The translations under genes were made by a program, and so were the position numbers. Below, piece after piece: positions 16,913 through 26,528 of a stretch of DNA of 64,000 bases (position 1 is the stretch's first letter; each line of letters starts with the position of its first letter). Origin of the DNA: CAITSH01 sp945892985 (lineage in GTDB: Bacteria; Pseudomonadota; Gammaproteobacteria; Burkholderiales; SG8-39); NCBI GenBank assembly GCA_945892985.1, contig CAMDDU010000014.1, forward strand, positions 1 to 64,000, in the 5' to 3' direction. Under the pieces are notes generated by a model. That model saw only the letters and a list, made by a program, of their open reading frames with translations, was not told the origin of the DNA and did no database searches.

Positions 16913-17695
16913 TCAGGCGCGTCCGGCAAGCGCCTTCGCGTCCTTGATCCGGTGCGACACATGCCAGGGGCAGACCAAGCGCTCCGCCACGTCGACCAGG
17001 AAAAACAAAATAGTGCCGGCAACCCCGAGCAGGACGATGGAGGCGAACACGCGCACCGTCTGGAACATGCTCTGCGCCGTGATGATGACGTAGCCAAGAC
17101 CTTCCTGGGATGCGACAAACTCCCCGGCTATCGCGCCAACAAGGGCAAGCGATATCGCCACTTTCATGCCGGCAAACATGTGTGGCAAGGCCCCGGGAAA
17201 GCGGATTTTCCAGAGCGCCTGCAAACGCGAGCCGCGCATGGTCCTGATCAGGTCAAGCGCGTCCGGATCCGCTGAACGCAATCCGAGGACAGAATCGATA
17301 ACGACCGAGAACAAGGCAATCAGGAACGAAACCGCCACCTTGGATGGCGTGCCCGTCCCGAGCCAGATGATGAACAGCGGTGCGAGCGCGATCTTCGGAA
17401 TGCTGTTGAGCGACACCAGCAGGGTGTAGAGGGTGTTCTCCAGCCAGCGCGAATAGACAATGCCCACCGCCGCCGCCACGCCCAGCACCATGGCCAGGCC
17501 GAAACCCAGCAAGGTCGTGTAAAGCGTATAGAGGGTATGCATCGCGTACCACTTGGGCTCGGCGCCTATTTCCAGCAACACGGCAGAGGGCGGCGGCAGG
17601 AAGTGCAAAGGCAGGGCGAGCAGCCTGACCAAGGCCTCCCATGCGGCGAAAAAAACCAGGATAACGACGGATACGGAAACCGCGCGATTGCCCAT
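16913..17695 (-). CDS. ABC transporter permease (SsuC/ThiX type)
   Basis: A 260-aa inner-membrane permease of the nitrate/sulfonate/taurine family. It carries the EAA loop in GSRLQALWKIRFPGALPHMFAG near residues 155-176 and six hydrophobic segments. It directly follows the ATPase (stop TGA and start ATG abut at 17695/17696), so the pair is co-translated. It pairs with the NMT1-type binding protein. A close paralogue is at 27875-28681. Confidence 0.9.
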   Translation of the reverse strand: MGNRAVSVSVVILVFFAAWEALVRLLALPLHFLPPPSAVLLEIGAEPKWYAMHTLYTLYTTLLGFGLAMVLGVAAAVGIVYSRWLENTLYTLLVSLNSIPKIALAPLFIIWLGTGTPSKVAVSFLIALFSVVIDSVLGLRSADPDALDLIRTMRGSRLQALWKIRFPGALPHMFAGMKVAISLALVGAIAGEFVASQEGLGYVIITAQSMFQTVRVFASIVLLGVAGTILFFLVDVAERLVCPWHVSHRIKDAKALAGRA

Positions 17696-18547
17696 TCAGC
17701 CCCCGACCGCGGCAACGCCGCGCCCATGGCGCGCTGCTTTCATCACGCCCATCGACAGGAACAGGCCGCGAATATGGCGCACCATCGCCCCAAACTCCGG
17801 CGTCTCGCGAATATCCAGGTCGCGCGGTCGGGGCAGGGTAACGTCGATGATTTCAACGATGCGCCCGGGCGAGGGCGACATCACCACCACACGATCGCCC
17901 AGAAACACCGCCTCCTGGATCGAGTGGGTGACAAAGAAAACAGTTTTGGCATCTCCCATCCAGACCCGCTGCAATTCAAGGTTGAGCTCGTCGCGCGTCA
18001 TCGCGTCGAGCGCCCCAAAGGGCTCGTCCATCAGCAGCAAACTGGGGTTCATGAGCAAGGCGCGGCAGATCGACACGCGCTGGCGCATACCGCCTGACAA
18101 CTCCCACGGATGCCGGTCTTCAAATCCGGTAAGCCCGAGCAATTCAAGCAGTTCGCGCGCCTTTTGCTCCCAACCGGACGGGTCGAGGCGGTGAACCTCG
18201 ATCGGCAGCATGACGTTGTCGAGCACCGTGCGCCAGTCGAGCAGGACATCGCGCTGAAACACCACCCCGAGACCTTCGGGCGGACCGTCGTGGGAACGAC
18301 CGTCAATGACGATTTCGCCCGAACTCACCTGTTCCAGCCCGGCAAGGCAGCGCATGAGGGTGCTTTTGCCGCAACCGCTGGGGCCAAGCACGCTGACGAA
18401 TTCACCGGCGCCGATGCCAAGATCGATGCCCGATAGCGCCGCCACATCGCCGCGGCGCGACCGATACGTCTTGCCTACCCCGCGTATCTCAACAAAGGCC
18501 GCGCCGGACGAAACCTGCGTCGCACCGGTACCGGCCTCATGGCTCAT
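17696..18547 (-). CDS. ABC transporter ATP-binding protein (SsuB/TauB type)
   Basis: A 283-aa ATPase with Walker A GPSGCGKST, the family signature QRDVLLDWRTVLDNV just before the C-loop, LSGGMRQRVSICRAL, Walker B LLLMDEPFGALD, and the switch FFVTHSIQEAVFLGDRVVVMS. It energises the NMT1-type importer. Its stop and the permease ATG abut, and its start overlaps the binding-protein stop by 4 bp. It is a close paralogue of the ATPase at 28683-29468. Confidence 0.92.
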   Translation of the reverse strand: MSHEAGTGATQVSSGAAFVEIRGVGKTYRSRRGDVAALSGIDLGIGAGEFVSVLGPSGCGKSTLMRCLAGLEQVSSGEIVIDGRSHDGPPEGLGVVFQRDVLLDWRTVLDNVMLPIEVHRLDPSGWEQKARELLELLGLTGFEDRHPWELSGGMRQRVSICRALLMNPSLLLMDEPFGALDAMTRDELNLELQRVWMGDAKTVFFVTHSIQEAVFLGDRVVVMSPSPGRIVEIIDVTLPRPRDLDIRETPEFGAMVRHIRGLFLSMGVMKAARHGRGVAAVGG

Positions 18548-19551
18548 TGCGGGATGAATTTGTTGGTGTAAAAATCCACCGACTTCCAGCCCGGCTTGAT
18601 CATGCTGGCCTGCTCCATGGACTTGAGCGCTTCCTGCCAGTCTGACTCGGCCTGCCAGCCCAGGGGCCTGCCTTTGGTCGCCGGGGTGGCGAAAAGGGGC
18701 ATGTACATCTTCAACTGGCCCATCATGACCTTGCGGTCAAGCCGCAGGCCGGAACGCTGCGCCAGCATCGCGTCGATAGCCTCGTCTTCCTTGCCGGAGA
18801 AAATATAGTCCCACACGCGCTTGTTTACCGCCACCACCTTGGCCAGCATCTCGGCACGTTTGTCTACCGCGTCCTTTTGCACCACCAGGCCGTAGCCGGG
18901 GATGCGCAGGCCGACATCGGCGAACAGAATGCCTGTCGATGGGCGTGTTTCCGACACGATGGGCGCAAAAAACGCCACGGTCGATAGCGCGCCCTCAACC
19001 TGGCCCGACCCGTAGGTCGCCACCATGGCCTGGCTATCAACGTTGACCACCTGGATGTCGTTGCGTGAAACGCCGCCCGCCTTGAAAAAGGCATCGAGGA
19101 AGGGTGCGGTCGCGGCGCCGTTGGGAACAACGATCTTCTTGCCCACCAGGTCCTTGAGTGTCTTGTAGTTCCCGGCAATCGGCACAACCAGGCCGTTATC
19201 ACCGGCGCGGACAAATCCCATGACCGAGGTCACCGGCAACCCGTTTGCCACCGCCGGCGCCATGGCGCCCAGTTGGGCAAAGCCGATGTCGATTTTTCCT
19301 GCGGCAACCTGCTGGATGGTGGAGACCGAGCCCCTGCCGTCCAACACCTCGACGTTCAATCCGGCTTCCTTGAACCAGCCCTTCTGAACCGCGAGGTGCA
19401 GGCCCGCGTGCATACCATGCGGCGCCCAGTCCACCATGATCGAAATCTTGTCCTGCGCGTGCGCGATGCCTGCAGGTGAGGCCATCACTGTCGCGGCGAC
19501 GCCCGCCAGAATCAGGCGCCGCAGCGCCCTAAAAGAATGACCGAAGCCCAT
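18544..19551 (-). CDS. NMT1/THI5-like ABC transporter substrate-binding protein
   Basis: A 335-aa binding protein with a signal peptide (LRRLILAGVAATVMASPAG, cleavage near AHAQ). The mature part reads KISIMVDWAPHGMHAGLHLAVQKGWF, typical of thiamine-pyrimidine/riboflavin/aromatic-sulfonate binders, with LDGRGSVSTIQQVAAGKIDIGFAQ and KTLKDLVGKKIVVP. I start at the ATG 19551, preceded by GGGAGATAAA; the reading frame runs upstream to 20445 without biological sense. It is the first gene of the minus-strand importer unit. The ligand may be a pyrimidine-like or aromatic N-compound (inference). Confidence 0.9.
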   Translation of the reverse strand: MGFGHSFRALRRLILAGVAATVMASPAGIAHAQDKISIMVDWAPHGMHAGLHLAVQKGWFKEAGLNVEVLDGRGSVSTIQQVAAGKIDIGFAQLGAMAPAVANGLPVTSVMGFVRAGDNGLVVPIAGNYKTLKDLVGKKIVVPNGAATAPFLDAFFKAGGVSRNDIQVVNVDSQAMVATYGSGQVEGALSTVAFFAPIVSETRPSTGILFADVGLRIPGYGLVVQKDAVDKRAEMLAKVVAVNKRVWDYIFSGKEDEAIDAMLAQRSGLRLDRKVMMGQLKMYMPLFATPATKGRPLGWQAESDWQEALKSMEQASMIKPGWKSVDFYTNKFIPQ

Positions 19552-19637
19552 TTTATCTCCCAGAAAAAGCTGTTCGTCAAAAGATACCCGACCGCGCCGC
19601 CGGCGCGGTTCGCTTTTGCGCCTGCCCGGCACCACCC

Positions 19638-19666
19638 TTGACAGGGCCGCGGCGGATGCTGATACT
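19638..19666 (+). promoter_or_regulatory. Candidate sigma70 promoter of the aminotransferase gene
   Basis: TTGACA (19638-19643), 17-bp spacer, GATACT (19661-19666). The start of transcription would be near 19673, giving a leader of about 137 nt before the ATG at 19810. It lies in the 258-bp divergent gap 19552-19809. Confidence 0.5.
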
Positions 19667-19809
19667 TGAAAAAAATTGGCGCAACTAACCAAGCAGTACA
19701 ATAATGTAACGGCATTTTTTGCTCTCCGCAACATGCGATGCAAAGATGGCCGGCACCAGCGCACTAACCGGGATTCCGGACGCATCCAAACACAATTTCG
19801 AGGCCACCC

Positions 19810-21141
19810 ATGAACGCAGTCATGCCCCCCCCCACCGCACCCGGCATGGGCGCATTCTGGATGCCCTTCACGGCCAACCGTCAGTTCAAAGCCAGCCCGC
19901 GCATGCTCGCACGCGCCGAGGGTATGCATTACTACACGCCTGAAGGCCGCAAGATACTGGATGCAACCGCGGGCCTGTGGTGCGTGAACGCGGGGCACTG
20001 CCGCACAGAGATCGCCGATGCGGTGTCGCGCCAGGCGCGGGAAATGGATTTCGCCCCGACATTCCAGATGGGCCATCCGCTGCCCTTTGCGCTGGCAGAC
20101 CGGCTGGCGGGGATGTTCCCCGGCGATCTTAACCATATTTTCTTCACCAATTCCGGATCCGAGTCGGTCGACACCGCACTCAAGATGGCGCTCGCCTACC
20201 ACCGCGCACGCGGCGAGGGCCACCGCTTTCGCCTCATCGGGCGCGAGCGCGGCTACCATGGCGTGGGCTTTGGCGGCATCTCGGTCGGCGGCATCGTCGG
20301 CAACCGCAAGGTCTTCGGCCCGGGGATTCCCGGCACGGACCACCTGCCGCACACGCACGACCTGGCGCGCAACGCCTTCAGCCGCGGCACGCCCGAACAC
20401 GGCGCCGAGCTCGCCGAGGCGCTCGAGCGCCTCGTCGCCCTGCACGACGCCTCAACCATCGCCGCAGTAATCGTCGAACCGATCGCCTGCTCCACCGGCG
20501 TGCTGGTGCCGCCCAAAGGCTACCTGGAGCGGCTGCGCGCGATCACCGAAAAGCACGGCATCCTGCTTATATTCGACGAGGTGATCACCGGCTTCGGGCG
20601 CCTGGGCAAGCCGCTCGGGGCGGACTATTTCGGCGTGCTGCCGGACATGGTCACCACGGCCAAGGGCCTGACCAACGGCACCATCCCGATGGGGGCGGTC
20701 GCCGCGCGCTCGTTCGTCCACGATGCCATCGTCCAGGGTGCGGAGAACATGATCGAGTTGTTCCATGGCTACACCTACTCCGGGCATCCGATGGCCTGCG
20801 CCGCCGCCCTCGCCACGCTGGACATTTATGAAAACGAAAAGCTGTTCGAGCGCTGCGCCGGCCTGGAAAAATTCTGGGAAGACGCGGTGCACTCGCTGCG
20901 CTCGCACAAACACGTAATCGACATCCGCAACAGCGGCCTTATCGGCGCGATCGAACTCGAATCGCGACCCGGGCGCCCCGGCACCCGCGGCTACGACGCG
21001 CTGGTGCGCGCTTTTGAGGCGGGCCTGCTGATCCGGGTGACCGGTGACATCATCGCGCTATCACCACCACTGATCGTCGAGCGCGAGCAGATCGGCACCA
21101 TCATCGACATGATCGGCGGCATACTCAACACGCTCGACTAA
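19810..21141 (+). CDS. Aspartate aminotransferase family: omega-amino acid (beta-alanine)--pyruvate transaminase
   Basis: A 443-aa class III PLP aminotransferase. The PLP lysine lies in MVTTAKGLTNG (about residue 290), preceded by the class III motif LLIFDEVITGFGRLG. The N-terminal FWMPFTANRQFKASPRM and length match omega-amino-acid:pyruvate transaminases, which turn beta-alanine or a primary amine into a semialdehyde/ketone plus alanine. Shine-Dalgarno GAGG precedes the ATG. It is followed on the same strand by a TetR regulator and a GST. It could take the beta-alanine-type product of pyrimidine or hydantoin breakdown, by inference. Confidence 0.9.
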   Translation: MNAVMPPPTAPGMGAFWMPFTANRQFKASPRMLARAEGMHYYTPEGRKILDATAGLWCVNAGHCRTEIADAVSRQAREMDFAPTFQMGHPLPFALADRLAGMFPGDLNHIFFTNSGSESVDTALKMALAYHRARGEGHRFRLIGRERGYHGVGFGGISVGGIVGNRKVFGPGIPGTDHLPHTHDLARNAFSRGTPEHGAELAEALERLVALHDASTIAAVIVEPIACSTGVLVPPKGYLERLRAITEKHGILLIFDEVITGFGRLGKPLGADYFGVLPDMVTTAKGLTNGTIPMGAVAARSFVHDAIVQGAENMIELFHGYTYSGHPMACAAALATLDIYENEKLFERCAGLEKFWEDAVHSLRSHKHVIDIRNSGLIGAIELESRPGRPGTRGYDALVRAFEAGLLIRVTGDIIALSPPLIVEREQIGTIIDMIGGILNTLD

Positions 21142-21192
21142 CCGACCGGATACGGCACCGCCCCTTCCCGCAGCAGGACGCCCCAGGACCCC

Positions 21193-21873
21193 ATGGCAAC
21201 AGCCGGCGCACCCCGCGTGCGCGACGCGCACCGCACGCGCGAGCGCATCCTTGCGCTCGCCACAGAGGAGTTTGCCGCGCGCGGGTACGACGGGGCGCGC
21301 ATCGACGCCATCGTCAAGCGCTGCCGCATGAGCAAGAACCTGCTCTACCATTACTTTGACGGCAAGGAGGCGCTGTTCATCGAGGTCATGGAGCGCGCCT
21401 ATGCCTCGATGCGCACACGCCAGAACGAGGTGACGCTGACCGGACGCGATCCGAGCGGTGACATGCGCACCCTGGTGCTGCACATGGTGCGGCACTTTGC
21501 CGAAGAACCCAATTTCATCAGCCTTTTGTCGACCGAGAACCTGCACAAGGCCAAGCACATCCGCAAATCGAAGGTCATCGGCGCGATGTTCAATCCGCTC
21601 ATCGGCACCCTCAAACGCCTGCTGCGCGAAGGCAAGCAGCAGGGCGTGTTCCGCGCCGACGCCGACTGGGCCGATCTTTACATCTCGATCTCCGGCCTCG
21701 CCTCGTATTTTGTATCCAACCGCTACACGCTCTCGACCGTGCTCGACATCGACCTGACGAGCGCGCCGCGCATGAAACGCCGGCTCGATCATGTGCCTGA
21801 AATGGTGCTCTCCTACCTTTGCAACATCGAAAAACCGGCCAAGCGCAAGCCAAGTCCCCGATCGCGGGCCTGA
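21193..21873 (+). CDS. TetR family transcriptional regulator
   Basis: A 226-aa regulator with an N-terminal HTH (residues about 12-60: RERILALATEEFAARGYDGAR, then MSKNLLYHYFDGKEALF) and a ligand-binding C-terminal domain. It starts 51 bp after the aminotransferase and most likely controls the aminotransferase operon and the divergent importer. The C-terminal region is loosely similar to RutR-type regulators, but I cannot establish that. The ligand is unknown. Confidence 0.88.
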   Translation: MATAGAPRVRDAHRTRERILALATEEFAARGYDGARIDAIVKRCRMSKNLLYHYFDGKEALFIEVMERAYASMRTRQNEVTLTGRDPSGDMRTLVLHMVRHFAEEPNFISLLSTENLHKAKHIRKSKVIGAMFNPLIGTLKRLLREGKQQGVFRADADWADLYISISGLASYFVSNRYTLSTVLDIDLTSAPRMKRRLDHVPEMVLSYLCNIEKPAKRKPSPRSRA

Positions 21874-21918
21874 GCAAACATCCGGGCACGCCAGCATGCC
21901 ACCAACGAAGGCCACGAC

Positions 21919-22662
21919 ATGCTGACCCTCTATCACGACTGGGACGCCTTTTGCTGCATCAAGGTGCGGTTTTGCCTGGCGGAAAAAGCCCTGCCCTGGG
22001 CTGGCCGTGTCATTGATCTGCAAAAACTCGAACAACTGCATCCGGACTATCTCGCGCTCAACCCCAACGGGGTCGTACCCACGCTGATGCACGACGGTCA
22101 CATCATCACCGAATCGACCGTTATCAACGAATACCTCGACGAGGTTTTCCAGGACGTCAGGCTAACCCCGGAAGATCCGCTGGAACGGGCACACATGCGC
22201 ATCTGGGTAAAGTTCCAGGACGATGTACTGCATCCGGCGGTGAAAATGCCCACCTACCAACTGATGATGCGCCATGCGTTCGCCAAGCTGCCGCGCGAGG
22301 TCGTCAACCAACGCATCGCAGCCGCGCCAAGCAAGGTGCAGGCGGACAAGCTACGCTCGTCCGTCGGCGGCGCGCCGGCGGATCTCTCCGCCGTTGAAGC
22401 GGCGCGACAGATCATGGACAAGGCGCTGACACGCATGGAGAACAGGCTTACGAGCGTGCCGTGGTTTGCCGGCCGGCATTTTTCGCTGGCCGACATCGCC
22501 GTCTCGCCGTTTATCGACCGGCTCGAATGGTTGAGCTATGCCGGCATGTGGGACGATAAACCGGCGATCCGGGACTGGATTCACCGCATCAAGGCGCGTC
22601 CGGCCTACGTCGCAGCGATGCCCGGACGCTCACAGCGCCTGCCCGTGCCCGACCCCGGATAA
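21919..22662 (+). CDS. Glutathione S-transferase family protein
   Basis: A 247-aa protein with a thioredoxin-like N-terminal domain (YHDWDAFCCIKVRFCLAEK, residues about 5-23; VPTLMHDGHIITESTVINEYLDE with the conserved cis-Pro and Glu-Ser) and a helical C-terminal domain. The pair of cysteines at about 12-13 occupies the site where other GSTs have Ser/Tyr or Cys. It lies 45 bp after the TetR gene and converges on the molybdenum-hydroxylase large subunit. It may act in detoxification or as a glutathione-dependent isomerase/dehalogenase; no substrate can be named. Confidence 0.85.
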   Translation: MLTLYHDWDAFCCIKVRFCLAEKALPWAGRVIDLQKLEQLHPDYLALNPNGVVPTLMHDGHIITESTVINEYLDEVFQDVRLTPEDPLERAHMRIWVKFQDDVLHPAVKMPTYQLMMRHAFAKLPREVVNQRIAAAPSKVQADKLRSSVGGAPADLSAVEAARQIMDKALTRMENRLTSVPWFAGRHFSLADIAVSPFIDRLEWLSYAGMWDDKPAIRDWIHRIKARPAYVAAMPGRSQRLPVPDPG

Positions 22663-22709
22663 GCCCGCATCGGGGAAGCCAGGAAGGGACAAAGCCGGCA
22701 AACGCCGGC

Positions 22710-25073
22710 TCAGGCGGCCTTGCGCGCGGCGCGAATCACATCCTCAGGCGTGATGGGCGTTGAATTGAACTCGGCGCGAAACTCCGACAAGGCGTCGCAG
22801 ACCGCATTGGCAATGGCCACCGGCGGCGCGATCGCGCCACCTTCGCCAAGCCCTTTTACGCCAAGCGGATTCAAGGGCGAGGGTGATTCGTGGTGCAGCA
22901 CCGTAATCTCAGGAACATCACTTGCCGTGGGCAGCAGGTAGTCCATGAATGAACCGGTAAGCAACTGGCCCTCGGAATCGTAATTAAAGCCCTCGAACAG
23001 CGCGCCGCCTATGCCCTGCACCGCACCGCCGATGATCTGCCCCTCGGCGAGCATCGGATTGACCACCACACCGCAATCATGGGCGATGACGTATTTTTCG
23101 AGCTTCACGTGCCCGGTGCGCACATCGACATCGACAATCACCGCATGCGCGGCGTAAGCCCAGGTGACCGTGGCGGGCTCCCAGTAGTAGGTTTCCTCGA
23201 GCCCGGCATCAACCCCCTCCGGACGCTGATGATCCCAGCCCGGACGCGATGCGCGCGCCACATCGGCGAGCGTCACCGACATATCGGGCACGCCGACAAC
23301 ACCGACGCGTCCGTCGCGCAACTCCAGATCGGCGGCCGCGCACTCGAGCATGTTTGCCGCGATGTTGAAGGTCTTGCCGCGCAAACGCTCGCTCGCAACA
23401 TGTATCGCACCCGACAGGTTTACCGTGGAGCGGCTGGCGATGGTGCCAAAACCCATAGGGATGGCGGCGGTGTCGGCGAGTGAAAGGATCACGTCTTCCG
23501 GATTGACCTTCCACAGGTCGGCGGTGATCTGGGAGAAAATCGTCTCCATGCCCTGGCCCTGCGGGCAGGAACCGGCCGAGACATAAATCTTGCCGCTCGG
23601 ATCGACGCGCACCGTGGCACCCTCAAAAGGACCGACGCCGGTACCCTCGGTGTACATACCAATGCCGAGGCCAAGGTGGCGACCCTCGGCGCGGGCGGCG
23701 CGCTGGCGCACCCGGAAGGCGTCGATTCCGCCGATTTCCGCCAACACCTTCTCCAGCACAAGCGGGTAGTCGCCGCTGTCATAAACAATGGGCTGGCCAT
23801 CGCGGTAGGGAATGCCCGCGGCATAGGGCATATCGGCGGCGGTGACGAGGTTGCGCCGGCGCACCGCCGCCGGTTCCACGCCAAGCTCGCGCGCAATCAA
23901 GTCCATCAGGCGTTCGACCACCTGCACCGCCTCGGGTCGGCCGGCACCGCGATAGGGCGCATTGGGAACCTTGTTGGTCGCAACCACGCGCGCACGCACG
24001 GAAAAATTCTCCATTTTGTACGGACCGATGAGGTGCGAGGCGGTGTTGTACGGAATGCCGATGCCCACCGGATTCCAGGCACCGCAGTCCATGATCATCG
24101 AATCGCGGAATGCCAGGATTTTCCCCGAAGCGTCGAACGCGATTTCGGCGTCATGGATCTGGTCGCGGGAATGGCAGGCACTTTGCAGGTGCTCGCGCCT
24201 GTCCTCTATCCATTTGACCGGGCGGCCAATGCGCCGCGCCAGGTAGGGCAGCAGCAAATCCTCCGGATAGACGTGGCCCTTGGTGCCAAAGCCGCCGCCC
24301 ACATCTAGTGCAACACAGCGCACCCGCGCCTCGGACATGCTCAGCGTAAGGGCGACCTCGCGCCGGACCCAGTGCACCACCTGCGTCGAAGACCAGATCG
24401 TGACAGCGCCGGTTCGCGCCTCATGCATCGCGGCGACGCCGCGGCATTCCATCGGAATGCCGGCATATCGGTGATGATAAAAGCGCCGCTTCAGCGTCTG
24501 TTTTGCTGCAGCAAAGGCACCCGCCACATCGCCCTTGGCAACGGAAAACTCAGCCAGCAGGTTGGTGCCGTTCTGTTCATGCAGCACGGCGGCAGCTGCG
24601 CCGAGCGCGGCCTCCGCATCGACCACGGCGTCGAGAAACTCATAATCGACGCTCACCAGATCGACCGCATCCTCGGCAAGATAACGGTTGTCGGCGACGA
24701 TCACCGCCACCGCTTCGCCGACGTGGCGCACCTTGTCCCAGGCAAGCAAGGGCTGACGCGGGTCAAAAATCTTGTGCGGCACCGTCGTGCGCCACTTGCG
24801 CGGCAGTGGCAGCTGCTGGTCCTGGACCGGAGGAATTTCTTTCGCCAACTCAAGCCCGCTCATGACAAAGCGCACGCCAGGTGCCGCGGCAGCGCGGCTG
24901 AGGTCGACCGATTTGATGCGCGCATGCGCCACCGAACTGCGCACGAATGCGACATGCAACATTCCGGGCAGCGTGAAATCGGCGATGTACTGGCCCTGGC
25001 CGCGCAACAGGCGCTGGTCCTCGCGCCGCGGAACCGACTGCCCGACAAAACTTTTTCCCGATTTCGTGCTCAT
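22710..25073 (-). CDS. Xanthine dehydrogenase family molybdopterin-binding (large) subunit
   Basis: A 787-aa catalytic subunit of a three-part molybdenum hydroxylase. The MPT/Mo segments GGGFGTKGH, APYRGAGRPEA and the C-terminal GVKGLGEGGAIAPP (with the conserved base Glu) are present. The active-site loop is AYRGAGR-like (PYRGAGR), the form II type, not AYxCSFR of true CO dehydrogenase, so the substrate is an aldehyde, heteroaromatic or similar molecule, and CO is unlikely. The gene runs divergently from the FAD and Fe-S subunits, with only 78 bp between starts. No XdhC-like maturation factor is adjacent. Confidence 0.92.
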   Translation of the reverse strand: MSTKSGKSFVGQSVPRREDQRLLRGQGQYIADFTLPGMLHVAFVRSSVAHARIKSVDLSRAAAAPGVRFVMSGLELAKEIPPVQDQQLPLPRKWRTTVPHKIFDPRQPLLAWDKVRHVGEAVAVIVADNRYLAEDAVDLVSVDYEFLDAVVDAEAALGAAAAVLHEQNGTNLLAEFSVAKGDVAGAFAAAKQTLKRRFYHHRYAGIPMECRGVAAMHEARTGAVTIWSSTQVVHWVRREVALTLSMSEARVRCVALDVGGGFGTKGHVYPEDLLLPYLARRIGRPVKWIEDRREHLQSACHSRDQIHDAEIAFDASGKILAFRDSMIMDCGAWNPVGIGIPYNTASHLIGPYKMENFSVRARVVATNKVPNAPYRGAGRPEAVQVVERLMDLIARELGVEPAAVRRRNLVTAADMPYAAGIPYRDGQPIVYDSGDYPLVLEKVLAEIGGIDAFRVRQRAARAEGRHLGLGIGMYTEGTGVGPFEGATVRVDPSGKIYVSAGSCPQGQGMETIFSQITADLWKVNPEDVILSLADTAAIPMGFGTIASRSTVNLSGAIHVASERLRGKTFNIAANMLECAAADLELRDGRVGVVGVPDMSVTLADVARASRPGWDHQRPEGVDAGLEETYYWEPATVTWAYAAHAVIVDVDVRTGHVKLEKYVIAHDCGVVVNPMLAEGQIIGGAVQGIGGALFEGFNYDSEGQLLTGSFMDYLLPTASDVPEITVLHHESPSPLNPLGVKGLGEGGAIAPPVAIANAVCDALSEFRAEFNSTPITPEDVIRAARKAA

Positions 25074-25151
25074 GTTCCAAGTGTTTTAGTGGCGTAAAGG
25101 CAAAATATACATACAATGCTAAGGTCAAAGCAAGAATATGGAGCAAGCAGT

Positions 25152-26030
25152 TTGAAGCCGCCAAGATTCGCGTACCATTCGCCGCAACAATTGGACCAGG
25201 CGGTACAATTGCTGGAAAAATACGCCGGCAACGCGCGCGTTCTTTCCGGCGGGCAAAGCCTGATTCCGATGCTCAACTTTCGCCTGCTTGCGCCGGACGC
25301 CCTGATCGACCTGCGCATGGTGCCTGAGCTTGCCCGGATCCGCATCGAAGGGGATAAATTGTGCATCGGCACGATGACGCGCCAGCGCGCCGCCGAGGCC
25401 TCGGCCCTGGTCGCGCAACACCTGCCGCTGATGACAGAAGCGCTCGGATGGGTGGGGCATTTGCCGACCCGGTCGCGCGGCACCGTCGGCGGCTCGATCG
25501 CGCACGCCGACCCGAGCGCCGAACTCCCGATGACGCTGCTCGCGCTCGATGGCGCCGTCATCGCAACCGGCGCCAATGGCAGACGCGAGATCGCCGCCGA
25601 CGACCTTTTCAGCTCATTTTTCGCGACGACGCTGTCGCCCACTGAAATCCTGACCGAAATACGCATTCCGATCACCCCGCCCGGCTCGGGCTATGCGATC
25701 GAAGAATATGCGCGCCGCAAAGGCGACTTCGCCATCGTCGGCATCGCGGTGGCGCTGCGCGGCGACGCGCGCGCCTGTACCAGCGCCCGTATGGTGGTGG
25801 CCGGGGTGGGTGGCAGGCCGCTGCGCTTGCGCACAGCCGAGGCCATGCTCATCAAAGATGGCCTTGGCGCCGAAAACGTCGCTGCCGCTGCAGCCGCAGC
25901 TATCGAGGCCGTCCAGCCCACATCGGATCCCGGCGCCTCGGCCGATTACCGGAGACACCTCACCGGCGTCCTCGCCGAGCGCGCCATTTTGCGCGCCGCA
26001 ATCATGCTCAAGGCCCCCCGCAATGGATGA
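25152..26030 (+). CDS. FAD-binding medium subunit of the xanthine dehydrogenase-family hydroxylase
   Basis: A 292-aa flavin subunit that passes electrons from the Fe-S centres to the acceptor. FAD-contact segments LSGGQSLIPMLNFRLLAPDALIDL and SRGTVGGSIAHADPSAELP are present. I prefer the TTG at 25152, which follows GGAG with an 8-nt spacing and starts at KPPRFAYHSP; an ATG at 25116 would be only 42 bp from the divergent start of the large subunit and adds 12 residues unlike the family. It overlaps the Fe-S subunit start by 8 nt. Confidence 0.9.
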   Translation: MKPPRFAYHSPQQLDQAVQLLEKYAGNARVLSGGQSLIPMLNFRLLAPDALIDLRMVPELARIRIEGDKLCIGTMTRQRAAEASALVAQHLPLMTEALGWVGHLPTRSRGTVGGSIAHADPSAELPMTLLALDGAVIATGANGRREIAADDLFSSFFATTLSPTEILTEIRIPITPPGSGYAIEEYARRKGDFAIVGIAVALRGDARACTSARMVVAGVGGRPLRLRTAEAMLIKDGLGAENVAAAAAAAIEAVQPTSDPGASADYRRHLTGVLAERAILRAAIMLKAPRNG

Positions 26031-26505
26031 TCTTGTCGATATCAGACTTACCGTCAACGGCCAGACGCGCAGCGGCCGCTGCGAACCGCGCAAGCTGCTC
26101 GTCGATTTTATCCGCGAGGATCTCGGGCTTACCGGAACGCACGCCGGCTGCGAGCACGGCATTTGCGGAGCCTGCACCATCCTCATAAACGGCGAGGCCG
26201 GGCGCTCGTGCATCACGCTCGCCGTGCAGGCCGATGGCGCCGACCTGGTGACGGTCGAGGGGCTGGCCGGCGGCGAGCACCTGCATCCGCTGCAAAAGGC
26301 CTTTCACGAGCACCACGCCCTGCAATGCGGCTTTTGCACGCCCGGCATGCTGATGACGGCAGTTGATTTCCTCAACGCCTTCCCCAACCCGACCGAGGCG
26401 CAAATTCGCGATGCGATGTCTGCGGTCATCTGCCGCTGCACGGGCTACCAGGGCATCGTGAACGCCGTCGCGGCGGTGGCCGCATCGGCGCAAGCGGCCA
26501 AATAA
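26023..26505 (+). CDS. 2Fe-2S small subunit of the xanthine dehydrogenase-family hydroxylase
   Basis: A 160-aa protein with the plant-type cluster CEHGICGACTILI (residues about 43-55) and the helical-domain cluster CGFCTPGMLMT then ICRCTGYQGIVNAV near residues 102-145. It relays electrons from the molybdenum site. The ATG at 26023 overlaps the end of the FAD subunit gene; the longer frame beginning at 25693 is only a shadow of that gene. Only 23 bp separate its stop from the nitrile-hydratase beta gene, suggesting one operon. Confidence 0.93.
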   Translation: MDDLVDIRLTVNGQTRSGRCEPRKLLVDFIREDLGLTGTHAGCEHGICGACTILINGEAGRSCITLAVQADGADLVTVEGLAGGEHLHPLQKAFHEHHALQCGFCTPGMLMTAVDFLNAFPNPTEAQIRDAMSAVICRCTGYQGIVNAVAAVAASAQAAK

Positions 26506-26528
26506 TCGACCGCGCCCGCCAATCCGAT

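Noticed and set aside
18544..20445. Extended 633-residue form of the first NMT1-type binding protein
   Set aside because: The extra 300 residues run antisense to the aminotransferase gene; the signal peptide begins at 19551 after a good ribosome-binding site.
22710..26505. Carbon monoxide dehydrogenase (form I)
   Set aside because: The active-site loop is PYRGAGR instead of AYxCSFR.
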